From: Hymenobacter lapidarius | GTDB taxonomy: Bacteria > Bacteroidota > Bacteroidia > Cytophagales > Hymenobacteraceae | DNA: 53,475 bases | NCBI RefSeq assembly: GCF_001816145.1 | Contig: NZ_MDZB01000102.1 | Coordinates: 1-53,475, forward strand | Reading direction: 5' to 3' | Shown here: piece after piece, positions 14,070 to 21,434 of the stretch | Layout: each line of letters begins with the position of its first letter | How positions within the stretch are numbered: position 1 is the stretch's first letter | Position numbers and translations under genes: made by a program | The notes under the pieces: model-generated | Told to the model about the DNA's origin: nothing | The model's database searches: none | The model's input: only the letters and a program-made list of their open reading frames with translations

Positions 14070-15005
14070 TCACCCCACGCTGCCCGCCAGCGCCATGCTC
14101 AGGACACCGGCCAGCATGATGCCCTTGCACCAGGCACTGAGGTACTTGAAGTGGCGGCGGCGGTCGGCGCGGAACAGCAGGCGCGTGAGCTGGGCCATGG
14201 GCAGCAGCACCAGCAGCACCAGCCACGTGCCCAGCGGCCAGTGCCCGCTCGCAAACAACCGGCCCGTGGCGCCCAAGGTTAGCAGGGCCAGGCAGGCCAG
14301 GAAAAAGCCGGCCACCCACTTGGTGCGCGCCACGCCCAGCACCAGGGGCAGCGTGCGGCAGCCGTGCTGGGCGTCGCCGCGCATGTCCTCCACATCTTTC
14401 ACAATTTCGCGCACCACCGTGAGCAGAAACGCCGCCAGCGCGTAGGGCCACACCACGCTGTTGCTGTCGTTGCGCTCCAGCTGCAGCTGCAGCTCCGGCA
14501 ATAGCACCAGCGCCGCCGTGAGCGTGGCAATGCTGACGTTGCCCACCAGCGCCACCCGCTTGAACCGGGCCGAATAGCCCCACAGCAGCAAGGCCGTGCC
14601 CAGCGTGACGGCCCCCAGCACCGGGTGCAGCCACCCGGCCAGCAGCACCCCCACCGTGCTCAGCAGCAGGTGGGCCAGCATGGCCTTGCGCCGTCGCACT
14701 ACCCGCCCAATCACCAGCCGGTCGGGCCGGTTGATAGCGTCAATCTTAACGTCGTAGTAGTCGTTGATGATGTAGCCGGCCGCCGCTACCAGCAAGGCCG
14801 CCACCACCAGAAGCCCAAAGCGGGGCCGGAGCAAGGCCTCCCGCACCGGCAGCTCGGGCAGCAGCAGGCCGGCCCGCACCAGCGCTAGGCACAGCAGCAT
14901 GATGAGCAGGTTGGGCCAGCGTACCAGCGTGGGCAAGGCCGTGCCCAGGCCTTCCGCCGGGGGCGGGGGCAATGAGTTGGAGTGCTTGGACGGGAGGGAG
15001 GGCAT
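14070..15005 (-). CDS. UbiA-family prenyltransferase, geranylgeranylglycerol-phosphate GGT-like
   Basis: 311 residues from the ATG at 15005, with about eight or nine membrane helices. The first Asp-rich motif is N81-D82-Y-Y-D85-V-K-I-D89 (NDYYDVKIDAINRPDR) and the second is REIVKDVEDMRGD (about 199-211); together they bind Mg-diphosphate of the prenyl donor. Among UbiA subfamilies these motifs look most like the geranylgeranylglycerol-phosphate transferases annotated in Bacteroidota, but menaquinone or heme a enzymes cannot be fully excluded. The acceptor is unknown. It is downstream of nothing obviously related. Confidence 0.8.
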   Translation of the reverse strand: MPSLPSKHSNSLPPPPAEGLGTALPTLVRWPNLLIMLLCLALVRAGLLLPELPVREALLRPRFGLLVVAALLVAAAGYIINDYYDVKIDAINRPDRLVIGRVVRRRKAMLAHLLLSTVGVLLAGWLHPVLGAVTLGTALLLWGYSARFKRVALVGNVSIATLTAALVLLPELQLQLERNDSNSVVWPYALAAFLLTVVREIVKDVEDMRGDAQHGCRTLPLVLGVARTKWVAGFFLACLALLTLGATGRLFASGHWPLGTWLVLLVLLPMAQLTRLLFRADRRRHFKYLSAWCKGIMLAGVLSMALAGSVG

Positions 15006-15076
15006 GGAGCGGCAGCGAAGGGCAAAGGTCGGCGAAAGAGCGGGCCGATGGCGGCGGCGCACGGCAGACAGGCAAC

Positions 15077-15108
15077 AAAAAAGCTCCTCCGGGATGGGAG
15101 AAGCTTTT
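15077..15108 (-). terminator. Terminator of the cold-shock gene
   Basis: On the minus strand, AAAAGCTTCTCCC and GGAGGAGCTTTTTT form a stem (with one mismatch) ending in a T6 run. It lies 30 bases past the stop codon of the cold-shock gene and overlaps the upstream region of the UbiA gene. Confidence 0.8.
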
Positions 15109-15137
15109 GGTGGGTTGCCCCAGGCGGTGGGGGTACC

Positions 15138-15332
15138 TCAGACTTTGCGCACGTTCACGGCGTTAATTCCTTTGCGGCCTTCCTGCGTCTCGAACTCCAC
15201 CTGGTCGTTTTGCTGCACCGTAGCCCCGTTCAGGCCAGTTACGTGTACGAAGAAGTCTTCTTTCGTTTCGTCGTCGGTAACGAAGCCATAGCCTTTGTCT
15301 TCGTTGAAAAATTTAATGATGCCGGTTTTCAT
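15138..15332 (-). CDS. Cold-shock protein, CspA family
   Basis: 64 residues from the ATG at 15332, a single cold-shock domain that binds single-stranded RNA or DNA. RNP1 is KGYGFV (13-18) and RNP2 is DFFVHV (about 27-32). The start MKTGIIKFFNEDKGYGF is typical of Bacteroidota Csp proteins. The gene is monocistronic, with a terminator downstream and about 140 bases of gene-free leader (15333-15474) upstream, as expected for genes regulated through a structured 5' leader. I see no clear promoter in that leader. Confidence 0.93.
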   Translation of the reverse strand: MKTGIIKFFNEDKGYGFVTDDETKEDFFVHVTGLNGATVQQNDQVEFETQEGRKGINAVNVRKV

Positions 15333-15474
15333 GCAAAAAAACAAAAATGGAAAGATGGGAAACTGCCCGGGTAAAGGCTGCAGGAATGCCTGAAATGGTT
15401 GATAATCCAGTTCAGTTGCAGCTTACGCGGGAACTCAGCGGCGGGTTGGCTGCCCGTTCCCATAAGTCCAGCGG

Positions 15475-15711
15475 TTATTGGCTATCGCGCCACTCATATA
15501 CCCACTTCGCCTGGATTTGCTCCAAGTGGCCTTCGGTGGCCTGCTCGCGGGTACCGTCGAAATTGTTGAGGCTCAGCACCCAGTCAATTAAATCGGTGAA
15601 GCGGATACGGTAAATTTTGGCTTCGTTGAATTCGCTGCCAAACTTTTCGTAGAGCGCCATGGCAATGTCCTCGTGGTCGGCCCAGTGCATGGGCGGCTCA
15701 AAGTGGTTCAT
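15475..15711 (-). CDS. iscX: IscX, small acidic Fe-S assembly regulator
   Basis: 78 residues. The IscX fold is recognisable: WADHEDIAMALYEKFGSEFN then KIYRIRFTDLIDWVLSLNNF and a final LEQIQAKWVYEWRD. In E. coli IscX binds the cysteine desulfurase IscS and tunes cluster assembly, and its gene follows fdx. The same fdx-iscX order is seen here, with the palindrome C between. An internal ATG seven codons in (MHWADHED) is an alternative start. No iscS, iscU or hscA genes are in the window. Confidence 0.88.
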   Translation of the reverse strand: MNHFEPPMHWADHEDIAMALYEKFGSEFNEAKIYRIRFTDLIDWVLSLNNFDGTREQATEGHLEQIQAKWVYEWRDSQ

Positions 15712-15718
15712 CCTTTTA

Positions 15719-15812
15719 AATTATGAGTTTTGAATTATGAATTATGAGTTGAATATGACGTCGTAAGGAGTTGCAAGAACAACTCATAACTCATAATTCA
15801 AAACTCATAATT
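15719..15812. repeat. AT-rich word palindrome C, AATTATGAGTTTTG word (fdx/iscX junction)
   Basis: 33-base arms: the left arm (15719-15751) is AATTATGAGTTTTGAATTAT plus a repeat of the same word; the right arm (15780-15812) is its reverse complement with one mismatch. The 28-base centre is unrelated. It fills the whole gap between fdx and iscX. AT content is far above the neighbouring genes. Confidence 0.9.
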
Positions 15813-15817
15813 CCAAC

Positions 15818-16153
15818 CTAGTGTCCCAGGAAATGCTGGGGCGGCACGGTAACCACCAGCTGCATGTCGGCTTCTACCACGCACTGGCAGGCGAGGCGGG
15901 AGTTGATGCGCGGGTTCTCGGCGCGGTCAATGAAATCTTCTTCCTTGTCGCTGATTTCGGGCAGGTCGTCGCCGCCCGCGTTGATGTAGACGTGGCAGGT
16001 GCTGCAGCCGCACACGCCGCCGCAGTTGTGCTGCAGCTGGATGCCGTTGTTGAGGGCCACGTCGAGGACCGACTCGCCGGGAGCCGCCACGTGGGTCTGA
16101 GCCGGCTGGCCGTCGCTGAGCTGGAAGGTGATGGTAGTGGCGGGAACAGACAA
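15818..16153 (-). CDS. fdx: 2Fe-2S ferredoxin, adrenodoxin/Isc type
   Basis: 111 residues from a TTG start at 16153 (MSVPATTITF). No ATG lies near, and the promoter at 16198-16228 excludes the longer readings of the frame. Cluster ligands are C44-x5-C50-x2-C53 and C89, spaced as in E. coli Fdx and adrenodoxin. Two extra Cys (C48 and C91) flank the ligands. INAGGDDLPEISDKEEDFID is the acidic helix used to bind partners. Isc-type ferredoxins deliver electrons for Fe-S cluster assembly; the neighbouring iscX supports this role. Confidence 0.9.
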   Translation of the reverse strand: MSVPATTITFQLSDGQPAQTHVAAPGESVLDVALNNGIQLQHNCGGVCGCSTCHVYINAGGDDLPEISDKEEDFIDRAENPRINSRLACQCVVEADMQLVVTVPPQHFLGH

Positions 16154-16197
16154 AACGAGAAACGAAAAAGCGAAAAAAGACACGGCGTTTGCCGCCG

Positions 16198-16228
16198 CAA
16201 AGGTACTCCGCCCGGCCCCGGCATCAAA
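16198..16228 (-). promoter_or_regulatory. Bacteroidota-type promoter of fdx-iscX
   Basis: On the minus strand, TTTG (16228-16225) and TACCTTTG (16205-16198) are separated by 19 bases, an exact match to the Bacteroidota housekeeping promoter pattern. It overlaps the last codons of the DUF2520 gene by five bases and leaves a leader of about 40 bases before the TTG start of fdx. Confidence 0.75.
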
Positions 16229-17018
16229 GTTGAGCCTGAATGCTGGCGGTAAGCTGCTCATAAAGTGCCTGCCACGCCGGATAACGGGCCAGCGCCGCCT
16301 GGTGGGCGGCCAGCGTGGGAGCATCGCGCCGCGCGGCCGGCCCCGTTTGCACCGCAAATGGCGGACTGGCCAGGGCTTTATCTACGGTTTCGCGCACCAG
16401 CGGGGCCAGCAGGGCGGCGGGCAGGTCGGCCTCGGCCAGCAAAGCATCAGCAATTCCCAACAGGTGGTTGGTGAAATTGTTGGCAAACACCGCGGCCACA
16501 TGCAGCTTGAGCCGCTGGGCCGAATCGAGCAGCCGCACGTGCTGGCTGAGGCTGTGGGCCAGGCCCAGCAGCAGGGCCTCCGCCCCCGCATCGGCGGCTT
16601 CGATGCACAGCGGCACCGCCGGCCAGTCGATGGCGCGGCCGGGGCTGAAAGTCTGGAGTGGGTAAAAAACGCCGCCGCGCACCGTAGGCTGCACCGCAAA
16701 CACGGCCAGGGGTAGGGCGCCGGCCAGGTGCGCCACCACCGCATCATCGGGCCAGGTGGTGCGGGCCAGCAGCGGGGCCACGGCGGCATCGGGCACGGCC
16801 AGCAGGTACACGTCGGCAGCAGGCAGTGGCGCCGATAAGCGGGCCAGGGCCCGCGCGCCGGGCAGCTGCGCGGCCAGGGTTTTGGCCGCGGGCGCGGTGC
16901 GGTTCCACACAAAAACCACTTCGTGGCCTGCCGCGGCCAACGCCGGGCCGAGCTGGTTGGCCACGCGGCCGGCGCCGAGTATCCCAACGCGAAGTGAAGT
17001 GGTTGCGGAAAGCTGCAT
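16224..17018 (-). CDS. Rossmann-fold oxidoreductase with DUF2520 domain
   Basis: 264 residues. The N-terminal Rossmann fold starts RVGILGAGRVANQLGPAL (about 10-27), a dinucleotide-binding GxGxxxxQ motif. VYLLAVPDAAV and VVAHLAGALPL follow. The C-terminal half (about 130-260) has FYPLQTFSPG and KLHVAAVFANNFTNHLLGIA, the DUF2520 signature. Relatives resemble ProC and NADP-dependent ketopantoate or F420 reductases, but the substrate is not known. It stands upstream of fdx, which has its own promoter. Confidence 0.88.
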   Translation of the reverse strand: MQLSATTSLRVGILGAGRVANQLGPALAAAGHEVVFVWNRTAPAAKTLAAQLPGARALARLSAPLPAADVYLLAVPDAAVAPLLARTTWPDDAVVAHLAGALPLAVFAVQPTVRGGVFYPLQTFSPGRAIDWPAVPLCIEAADAGAEALLLGLAHSLSQHVRLLDSAQRLKLHVAAVFANNFTNHLLGIADALLAEADLPAALLAPLVRETVDKALASPPFAVQTGPAARRDAPTLAAHQAALARYPAWQALYEQLTASIQAQL

Positions 17019-17113
17019 TAGGGTAAATGAAGGCGGGGCTTAATTTAACACGTGGCTTGCTGCGCCGAGTGATAGTGGACTTGTGAGCAACTTGAACCTG
17101 GCCCCGATATGGC

Positions 17114-17150
17114 GAAAAAAAGGCCGCTTCACTCATTGAAGCGGCCTTTA
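17114..17150 (-). terminator. Terminator after ccmF
   Basis: A perfect 12-base stem (AAAGGCCGCTTC with GAAGCGGCCTTT) around a 7-base loop, followed on the minus strand by T7. It lies 18 bases past the ccmF stop and ends the cytochrome maturation cluster. Confidence 0.92.
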
Positions 17151-17167
17151 AAACCAAATGAAGATGG

Positions 17168-19759
17168 CTAGCTTACCGGCTGCGGGCGTTCTGCCCGCGC
17201 CGAAGCCGGAGCGTCGGCTACCGCTGGTGAGCCGCCCTTGCGTCCGCGCTGCCACACGCTCAACCCAAAGCCGAAGGTCATGAGCAGCGTACCGCTCCAG
17301 AGCAGGTTGATGAAGGGTTTCTCCATGGCTTTCAGAATGACATAGTCCTTCTGGGTGGTGCTCACGGCAAAGGTGAACTTGCCGGCGGTGGGGTCGATGT
17401 TGGTGAGGCTCAGGCGCACGCCGAGGTCATCCACCTCGTCGGGCACGCGGCCCACCAGGCGGTTGCGCACCACAAACACGGGGTGCACGTGGTACTGGCG
17501 CTTCTCGCCGTGCACAATCATGTCGGCCTGCAGGGCGAGGTCGCCTTTCTGCAGGTTGAGGCCGGCGGTTTCGTGGGCCGGCTCAATGGCGCGGAACACG
17601 GCAAAGTAGTCGTTCAGGAAAATGGTGTCGCCCACGGCCAGCACGTGGTCTTTTTCTTCACTCCACTGCTTTTCCTTGCGCGGGTCGAGCACGGAACTCA
17701 CGTGCGAGTAAATATCGTGGGTCCAGAACTGTTTGACGGCGGGCGAGGCCAGCAGGCCGCCTTCGCCCATCTCATCGTTCACCTGCGCCCGCGGGTAGAG
17801 GGAAAACTCCTTGCCCGTTTCCCGCTCCTTGTAATTGATGCGGTAGTAGGTGTTTTCGGGCAGGATTTCAACGGTGTCACCGGTCTTGTAGTAGGTTTTG
17901 CCACCGGCCACGATGGGTGCCCGGGCCAGCGCCTTGTACTCGTCGTCGGTACGGAACAGGAACTGCTTGTCCACGTAGCCGGGCACGCCGGGCACGTCGA
18001 AGAACTGACCGGTGTAGGTGAGGTCGTAGCCCTGCATTTTGGTGGTTTCGTTGCGCCACAGCAGCACGTTGTCGCGGTTCAGCGACTCGTCGAACTCGCG
18101 CGAGTAAATCAGGCCCGACACGTTGCGCGAAATAATGTTGGAATAGCCCGAGGAGGCCAGAATACCCAGCAGCATCAGGGCAACGCCCAGGTGGGCCACC
18201 GCCCCGCCCGATAGGCGCACCCCGCGCCGCAGCAAGGTGAAGATGGTGCCGAAGTTGGCCAGCACCCCAAACAGGCCCGCCAGCGTGAGCATCACGTAGG
18301 CTGGCGTAATGGTGAGGCCGTTGTAGCGCACCAGCAGCATCACCAGCGCCGTGCCCAGCAGCGTGAGCAACGTGGGCGCGGTGAGGGAGTTCACCAGCGT
18401 GGTTTTGTCGTTGCGCTGCCACCACATGATTTGGGCCAGGCCCGAAAGCAGGGCCACAGACACGCCCATCCAGAGCTGGGCCTTGGAGTAGTGGGCAATC
18501 TGGTCGGCGGGCAGGGCCACGTTGGTCTTGATGCCAATCAGGCCCATAAACGAATTGTAAACCGGAATACTGGTGGTGAACAGCACTTGGAAAGCCCCCA
18601 GGCACAGCACCGTAGCACCCACGAATACCCACAGCTCCGGGTTGTAAAGCGTCAACTCTTTCTCGGAAATCGGAATTTCTTTCCACCGGTACACCAGCAG
18701 GGCAATGGCCAGCACCGAGAACACGGCCATGTAAATAAAGAGCTGCCCGGACAGGCCCAAATCCGTGAACGAGTGCACCGAGGCGTTGCCCAGCACCCCG
18801 CTCCGGGTGAGGAAGGTGGCGTAAAGAATAAGCACGAAGGTGGCTATCACCAGCGCAAACGAGGTACGCAGGCCGGTGCGGCGCTTCTGCCACAGCACCA
18901 TGCCGTGCAACGAGGCCACCAGCACCAACCAGGGAATGTACACGGCGTTTTCGACCGGGTCCCAGTTCCAATAGCCGCCGAAATTCAGGGTTTCGTAGGC
19001 CCAGTAGGCGCCCATTACCACGCCGATGCCCAGCACGCCGCCGCCAATGAGCGTCCAAGGCAGCGCCGGCTTCACCCAGGAGGTCAGCTCGCGCTTCCAG
19101 AGGCCGGCAATGGCGAAGGCGAAGGGCACCAGCGTGAGCGCAAAGCCCAGGAACAGCGTGGGCGGGTGAATCACCATCCAGTAGTTCTGCAGCAGGGCGT
19201 TGAGGCCGGTGCCGTCTTTGGGCACGAAGTCGGGGTTCAGCTTGAACACCGGCAGGTCGGTCAGGAAGTCGCGCAGCAGAATAAACGGCGACGAACCAAT
19301 TTTCACGTCGCCGAGCACGATGCCGAGAATCATGCTCACCAAAAACAGCTGCACGCCGCTGAAAACGGCCATCACCGGAGCCTCCCACTTGCGGTTGAAG
19401 CGCATAATGAAAAGGCCCAGCACCACGTGCCAGAAAATCCAGAGCAGGAAGCTGCCCTCCTGGCCTTCCCAGAAACAGGAAATCATGTACTCCACCGGCA
19501 GGTGGTTGGAACTGTGGCTCCAGGCGTAATAGTATTCGTAGCGGTGGGCCTGAATGATGTTGAACAAGCATCCGATGACGGTGAAAACGGCCAAGCCGTG
19601 CACGAAAAACGCGCCGCGCGCCACGCGCAGCCAAGTGGTGTCGTCGTCGCCCAGCGCCCGGCCCCGCGTGGCCTGGAAGTAGCTGTACGCGGCCACCAAA
19701 GCCGCCGCAAACGCCACGATGACACTTAAATGGCCAATGTTTCCGATTAATAAGTTCAT
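17168..19759 (-). CDS. ccmF: Heme lyase subunit CcmF/CcsA-type, cytochrome c maturation
   Basis: 863 residues from the ATG at 19759; the frame is open upstream but overlaps another gene. A membrane protein with more than a dozen helices. The tryptophan-rich heme-handling motif is FGGYWNWDPVENAVYIPWL, preceded by GAYWAYETLN. SHSSNHLPVEYMISCFWEGQEGSFLLW and VIHPPTLFLGFAL supply the conserved His residues. CcmF takes heme from CcmE and attaches it to apocytochrome c on the outer face of the membrane. A C-terminal soluble region of about 250 residues precedes a last helix and a Ser/Ala-rich tail. It is the last gene of the ccm cluster. Confidence 0.93.
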   Translation of the reverse strand: MNLLIGNIGHLSVIVAFAAALVAAYSYFQATRGRALGDDDTTWLRVARGAFFVHGLAVFTVIGCLFNIIQAHRYEYYYAWSHSSNHLPVEYMISCFWEGQEGSFLLWIFWHVVLGLFIMRFNRKWEAPVMAVFSGVQLFLVSMILGIVLGDVKIGSSPFILLRDFLTDLPVFKLNPDFVPKDGTGLNALLQNYWMVIHPPTLFLGFALTLVPFAFAIAGLWKRELTSWVKPALPWTLIGGGVLGIGVVMGAYWAYETLNFGGYWNWDPVENAVYIPWLVLVASLHGMVLWQKRRTGLRTSFALVIATFVLILYATFLTRSGVLGNASVHSFTDLGLSGQLFIYMAVFSVLAIALLVYRWKEIPISEKELTLYNPELWVFVGATVLCLGAFQVLFTTSIPVYNSFMGLIGIKTNVALPADQIAHYSKAQLWMGVSVALLSGLAQIMWWQRNDKTTLVNSLTAPTLLTLLGTALVMLLVRYNGLTITPAYVMLTLAGLFGVLANFGTIFTLLRRGVRLSGGAVAHLGVALMLLGILASSGYSNIISRNVSGLIYSREFDESLNRDNVLLWRNETTKMQGYDLTYTGQFFDVPGVPGYVDKQFLFRTDDEYKALARAPIVAGGKTYYKTGDTVEILPENTYYRINYKERETGKEFSLYPRAQVNDEMGEGGLLASPAVKQFWTHDIYSHVSSVLDPRKEKQWSEEKDHVLAVGDTIFLNDYFAVFRAIEPAHETAGLNLQKGDLALQADMIVHGEKRQYHVHPVFVVRNRLVGRVPDEVDDLGVRLSLTNIDPTAGKFTFAVSTTQKDYVILKAMEKPFINLLWSGTLLMTFGFGLSVWQRGRKGGSPAVADAPASARAERPQPVS

Positions 19760-19773
19760 AAGCAGCAAGTAAA

Positions 19774-20103
19774 TCAGGCAGGCACCGCCACAGCCGAGCT
19801 GGGGCGTAATACTTTGTAACGGTTCAAAATTTTGGGGTGGAAGCTGGCTGGCAGCAGTGCCCAATCGTGCACGTCCACAAAAATGGGCAGGTTGCTGTCC
19901 GTCAGGGCTTCGCGGAACCGGGCAGGCATGCCGTCCGGCAGCGGCACCAAGTTGGGCGCACGCAGCACCAGGTCCAGGTCGCTGCCCTCGTGCGCGTCGC
20001 CGTTCACGCGGCTGCCGTAAGCCCACACGGCTACATCCTGAGCCAGGTATTGGCCGGCCAAGCGTTGCAACAGCGATAAGTCCTGAGGACGGAAATCGAG
20101 CAT
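19774..20103 (-). CDS. MNT-type nucleotidyltransferase domain protein
   Basis: 109 residues. The minimal nucleotidyltransferase motif is AYGSRVNGDAHEGSDLDLVL, with GS at 30-31, the metal-binding D42-x-D44 and a third Asp at about 77 (IFVDVHD). Stand-alone MNT proteins usually pair with a HEPN protein encoded next to them, as an RNase toxin and its antidote that AMPylates it. Here the upstream partner is reduced to about 48 codons, ending three bases before this ATG. The gene sits inside the ccm cluster, 14 bases from ccmF, so it was probably inserted there. Confidence 0.85.
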   Translation of the reverse strand: MLDFRPQDLSLLQRLAGQYLAQDVAVWAYGSRVNGDAHEGSDLDLVLRAPNLVPLPDGMPARFREALTDSNLPIFVDVHDWALLPASFHPKILNRYKVLRPSSAVAVPA

Positions 20104-20106
20104 GGG

Positions 20107-20253
20107 TTAGGCGTGTTTGCGCAGCATGGCAAGGGCCGCGTCTGCATCACGAATGAATTGGGGTAGTCTTACAACAATTTTCTCGGCGAAATTCTGGCCG
20201 TATTCGTGAGCAGCCAGCAAGGGCCGTCGGATATAAATTAAAATATTTGGCAA
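20107..20253 (-). pseudogene. Remnant of a HEPN / nucleotidyltransferase substrate-binding protein, C-terminal end only
   Basis: In the frame that ends at TAA 20107-20109, the last 45 or so residues read RRPLLAAHEYGQNFAEKIV followed by VRLPQFIRDADAALAMLRKHA. This resembles the C-terminal helix of HI0074-type HEPN proteins (Arg, five residues, His-x-Tyr, then a helix starting LP). No ATG is present; a TTG at 20253 is the only near start, two bases after the stop of the upstream secreted-protein gene. The N-terminal two thirds are missing. It precedes the nucleotidyltransferase ATG by three bases, as in intact pairs. The homology call is by eye. Confidence 0.35.
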
Positions 20254-20255
20254 AT

Positions 20256-21431
20256 TTACCGCCGCGACGCCTGAGGCGGCAGTACTAACAACAACTTATC
20301 GGTGAAAAAGTGACCGCGAAGCGGATGACAGGTGATTTCAACGGCAATTTTTTCTATTCCGGCTTCCTGCCACTTGCGCACCGGCACAAGGCCCTGGCGC
20401 CGGTTGGCGGGCTGGTTGATGAGCTGCCTAGACAACAACACGCGGCCGTTGCTAGGGTTACTGATGACCACCGATAGATTGGATTTGGCGGGGTATCTAG
20501 CCAGCGGCAGCTCCAGCACGGCCGGCTCGGCGGTGGCCCCGGGCAGGGCCGTGCCCGGTAGGGTAGCACCGGGGCCGTAGCCGTACCACCACTGGCGCAG
20601 CCGCACCGGCGCGGGACCGGCCTCGGCCCGGGCCGTCACCACCTGGTAGTCGTAGATGCCGGGGCCGGGCAGGGTATCGGTCACGGTGTAGGTAAGGACG
20701 GGCTGGCCGTAGGTATCGCGCCGCATGGGCACGAGGTGTACTTCGGTACTGCGGTATTGGTGTACCTCGCGGCGCATCACGCGGCTGGCGGGGGCAGTAG
20801 CCAGGGAATCCGGCAGCGTCCAGCTGAGTTCCACGGTGCGGCTGGCGGTGGGCAGCACGCGGGTGGGGTTGGGCGGAAAGTAGCTGACGGGCAGGCCCGC
20901 GGCCTGCGCACTCACCTGCAGCGTAAACTGGCAATAATCTTTCAGGTATCCGTCCACGTTCAAGAGGTAAGGCTGGCCGGCGCGCAACGAATCCAGCGTC
21001 ACGAACACGTCGTCCTGGGTGCCGAGGGAGGTGCAGCTCAATATGCGGTAGGTGGCGGGCTGGCAGGGCTGGCCCGTGAGCACCACCAATTGCACCCCGC
21101 GTACATCGCGGCATTTTTGCCCCCCGATGTTGATGAAATACCGGCCCGAAGCGGCGGGCGTGAACTCAAACCACTGGTCGTTGTGGTATTCGATGCACCT
21201 GCCCGTGAGGCGCTGGTCCACGCAGTCGCGTTGCACGGTGCAGCCGGTGGTGCTGGAGGTAACTACTTCCTCCAGCTTGAGCAGGCGGCGGTTTTCGATG
21301 TTGTCGTTGGCCACCTGCGCCGAGGCCGCCGAAATGCCAGCAGCCAGCAGCAGCAATTGAAAAAGCGCGCCGGACCAGAAGCGAAAAGTCGTTTCTGTGC
21401 TCCTGGGCCTTATCAGCTGCTTAGTTATCAA
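20256..21431 (-). CDS. Secreted Cys-containing protein with PPC-like and FN3-like regions, unknown function
   Basis: 391 residues. It begins with a TTG codon three bases after the ccmE stop, so it is translationally coupled to ccmE. A signal peptide covers about 15-38 (LFQLLLLAAGISAASAQ). Residues 40-160 have eight Cys and a WFEFTPAASGRYFINIGG strand pattern like pre-peptidase C-terminal (PPC) domains. Residues 165-270 look like an FN3 domain (RTVELSWTLPD, then YTVTDTLPGPGIYDYQVV). I recognise no enzyme motif. It is unusual between ccmE and ccmF; whether it helps heme delivery or merely landed there cannot be told. Confidence 0.75.
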   Translation of the reverse strand: MITKQLIRPRSTETTFRFWSGALFQLLLLAAGISAASAQVANDNIENRRLLKLEEVVTSSTTGCTVQRDCVDQRLTGRCIEYHNDQWFEFTPAASGRYFINIGGQKCRDVRGVQLVVLTGQPCQPATYRILSCTSLGTQDDVFVTLDSLRAGQPYLLNVDGYLKDYCQFTLQVSAQAAGLPVSYFPPNPTRVLPTASRTVELSWTLPDSLATAPASRVMRREVHQYRSTEVHLVPMRRDTYGQPVLTYTVTDTLPGPGIYDYQVVTARAEAGPAPVRLRQWWYGYGPGATLPGTALPGATAEPAVLELPLARYPAKSNLSVVISNPSNGRVLLSRQLINQPANRRQGLVPVRKWQEAGIEKIAVEITCHPLRGHFFTDKLLLVLPPQASRR

Positions 21432-21434
21432 TGA

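Noticed and set aside
18431..19729. 432-codon plus-strand frame opposite ccmF, and a 585-codon minus-strand frame overlapping ccmF
   Set aside because: Both overlap a well-supported heme lyase gene and have no recognisable domains.
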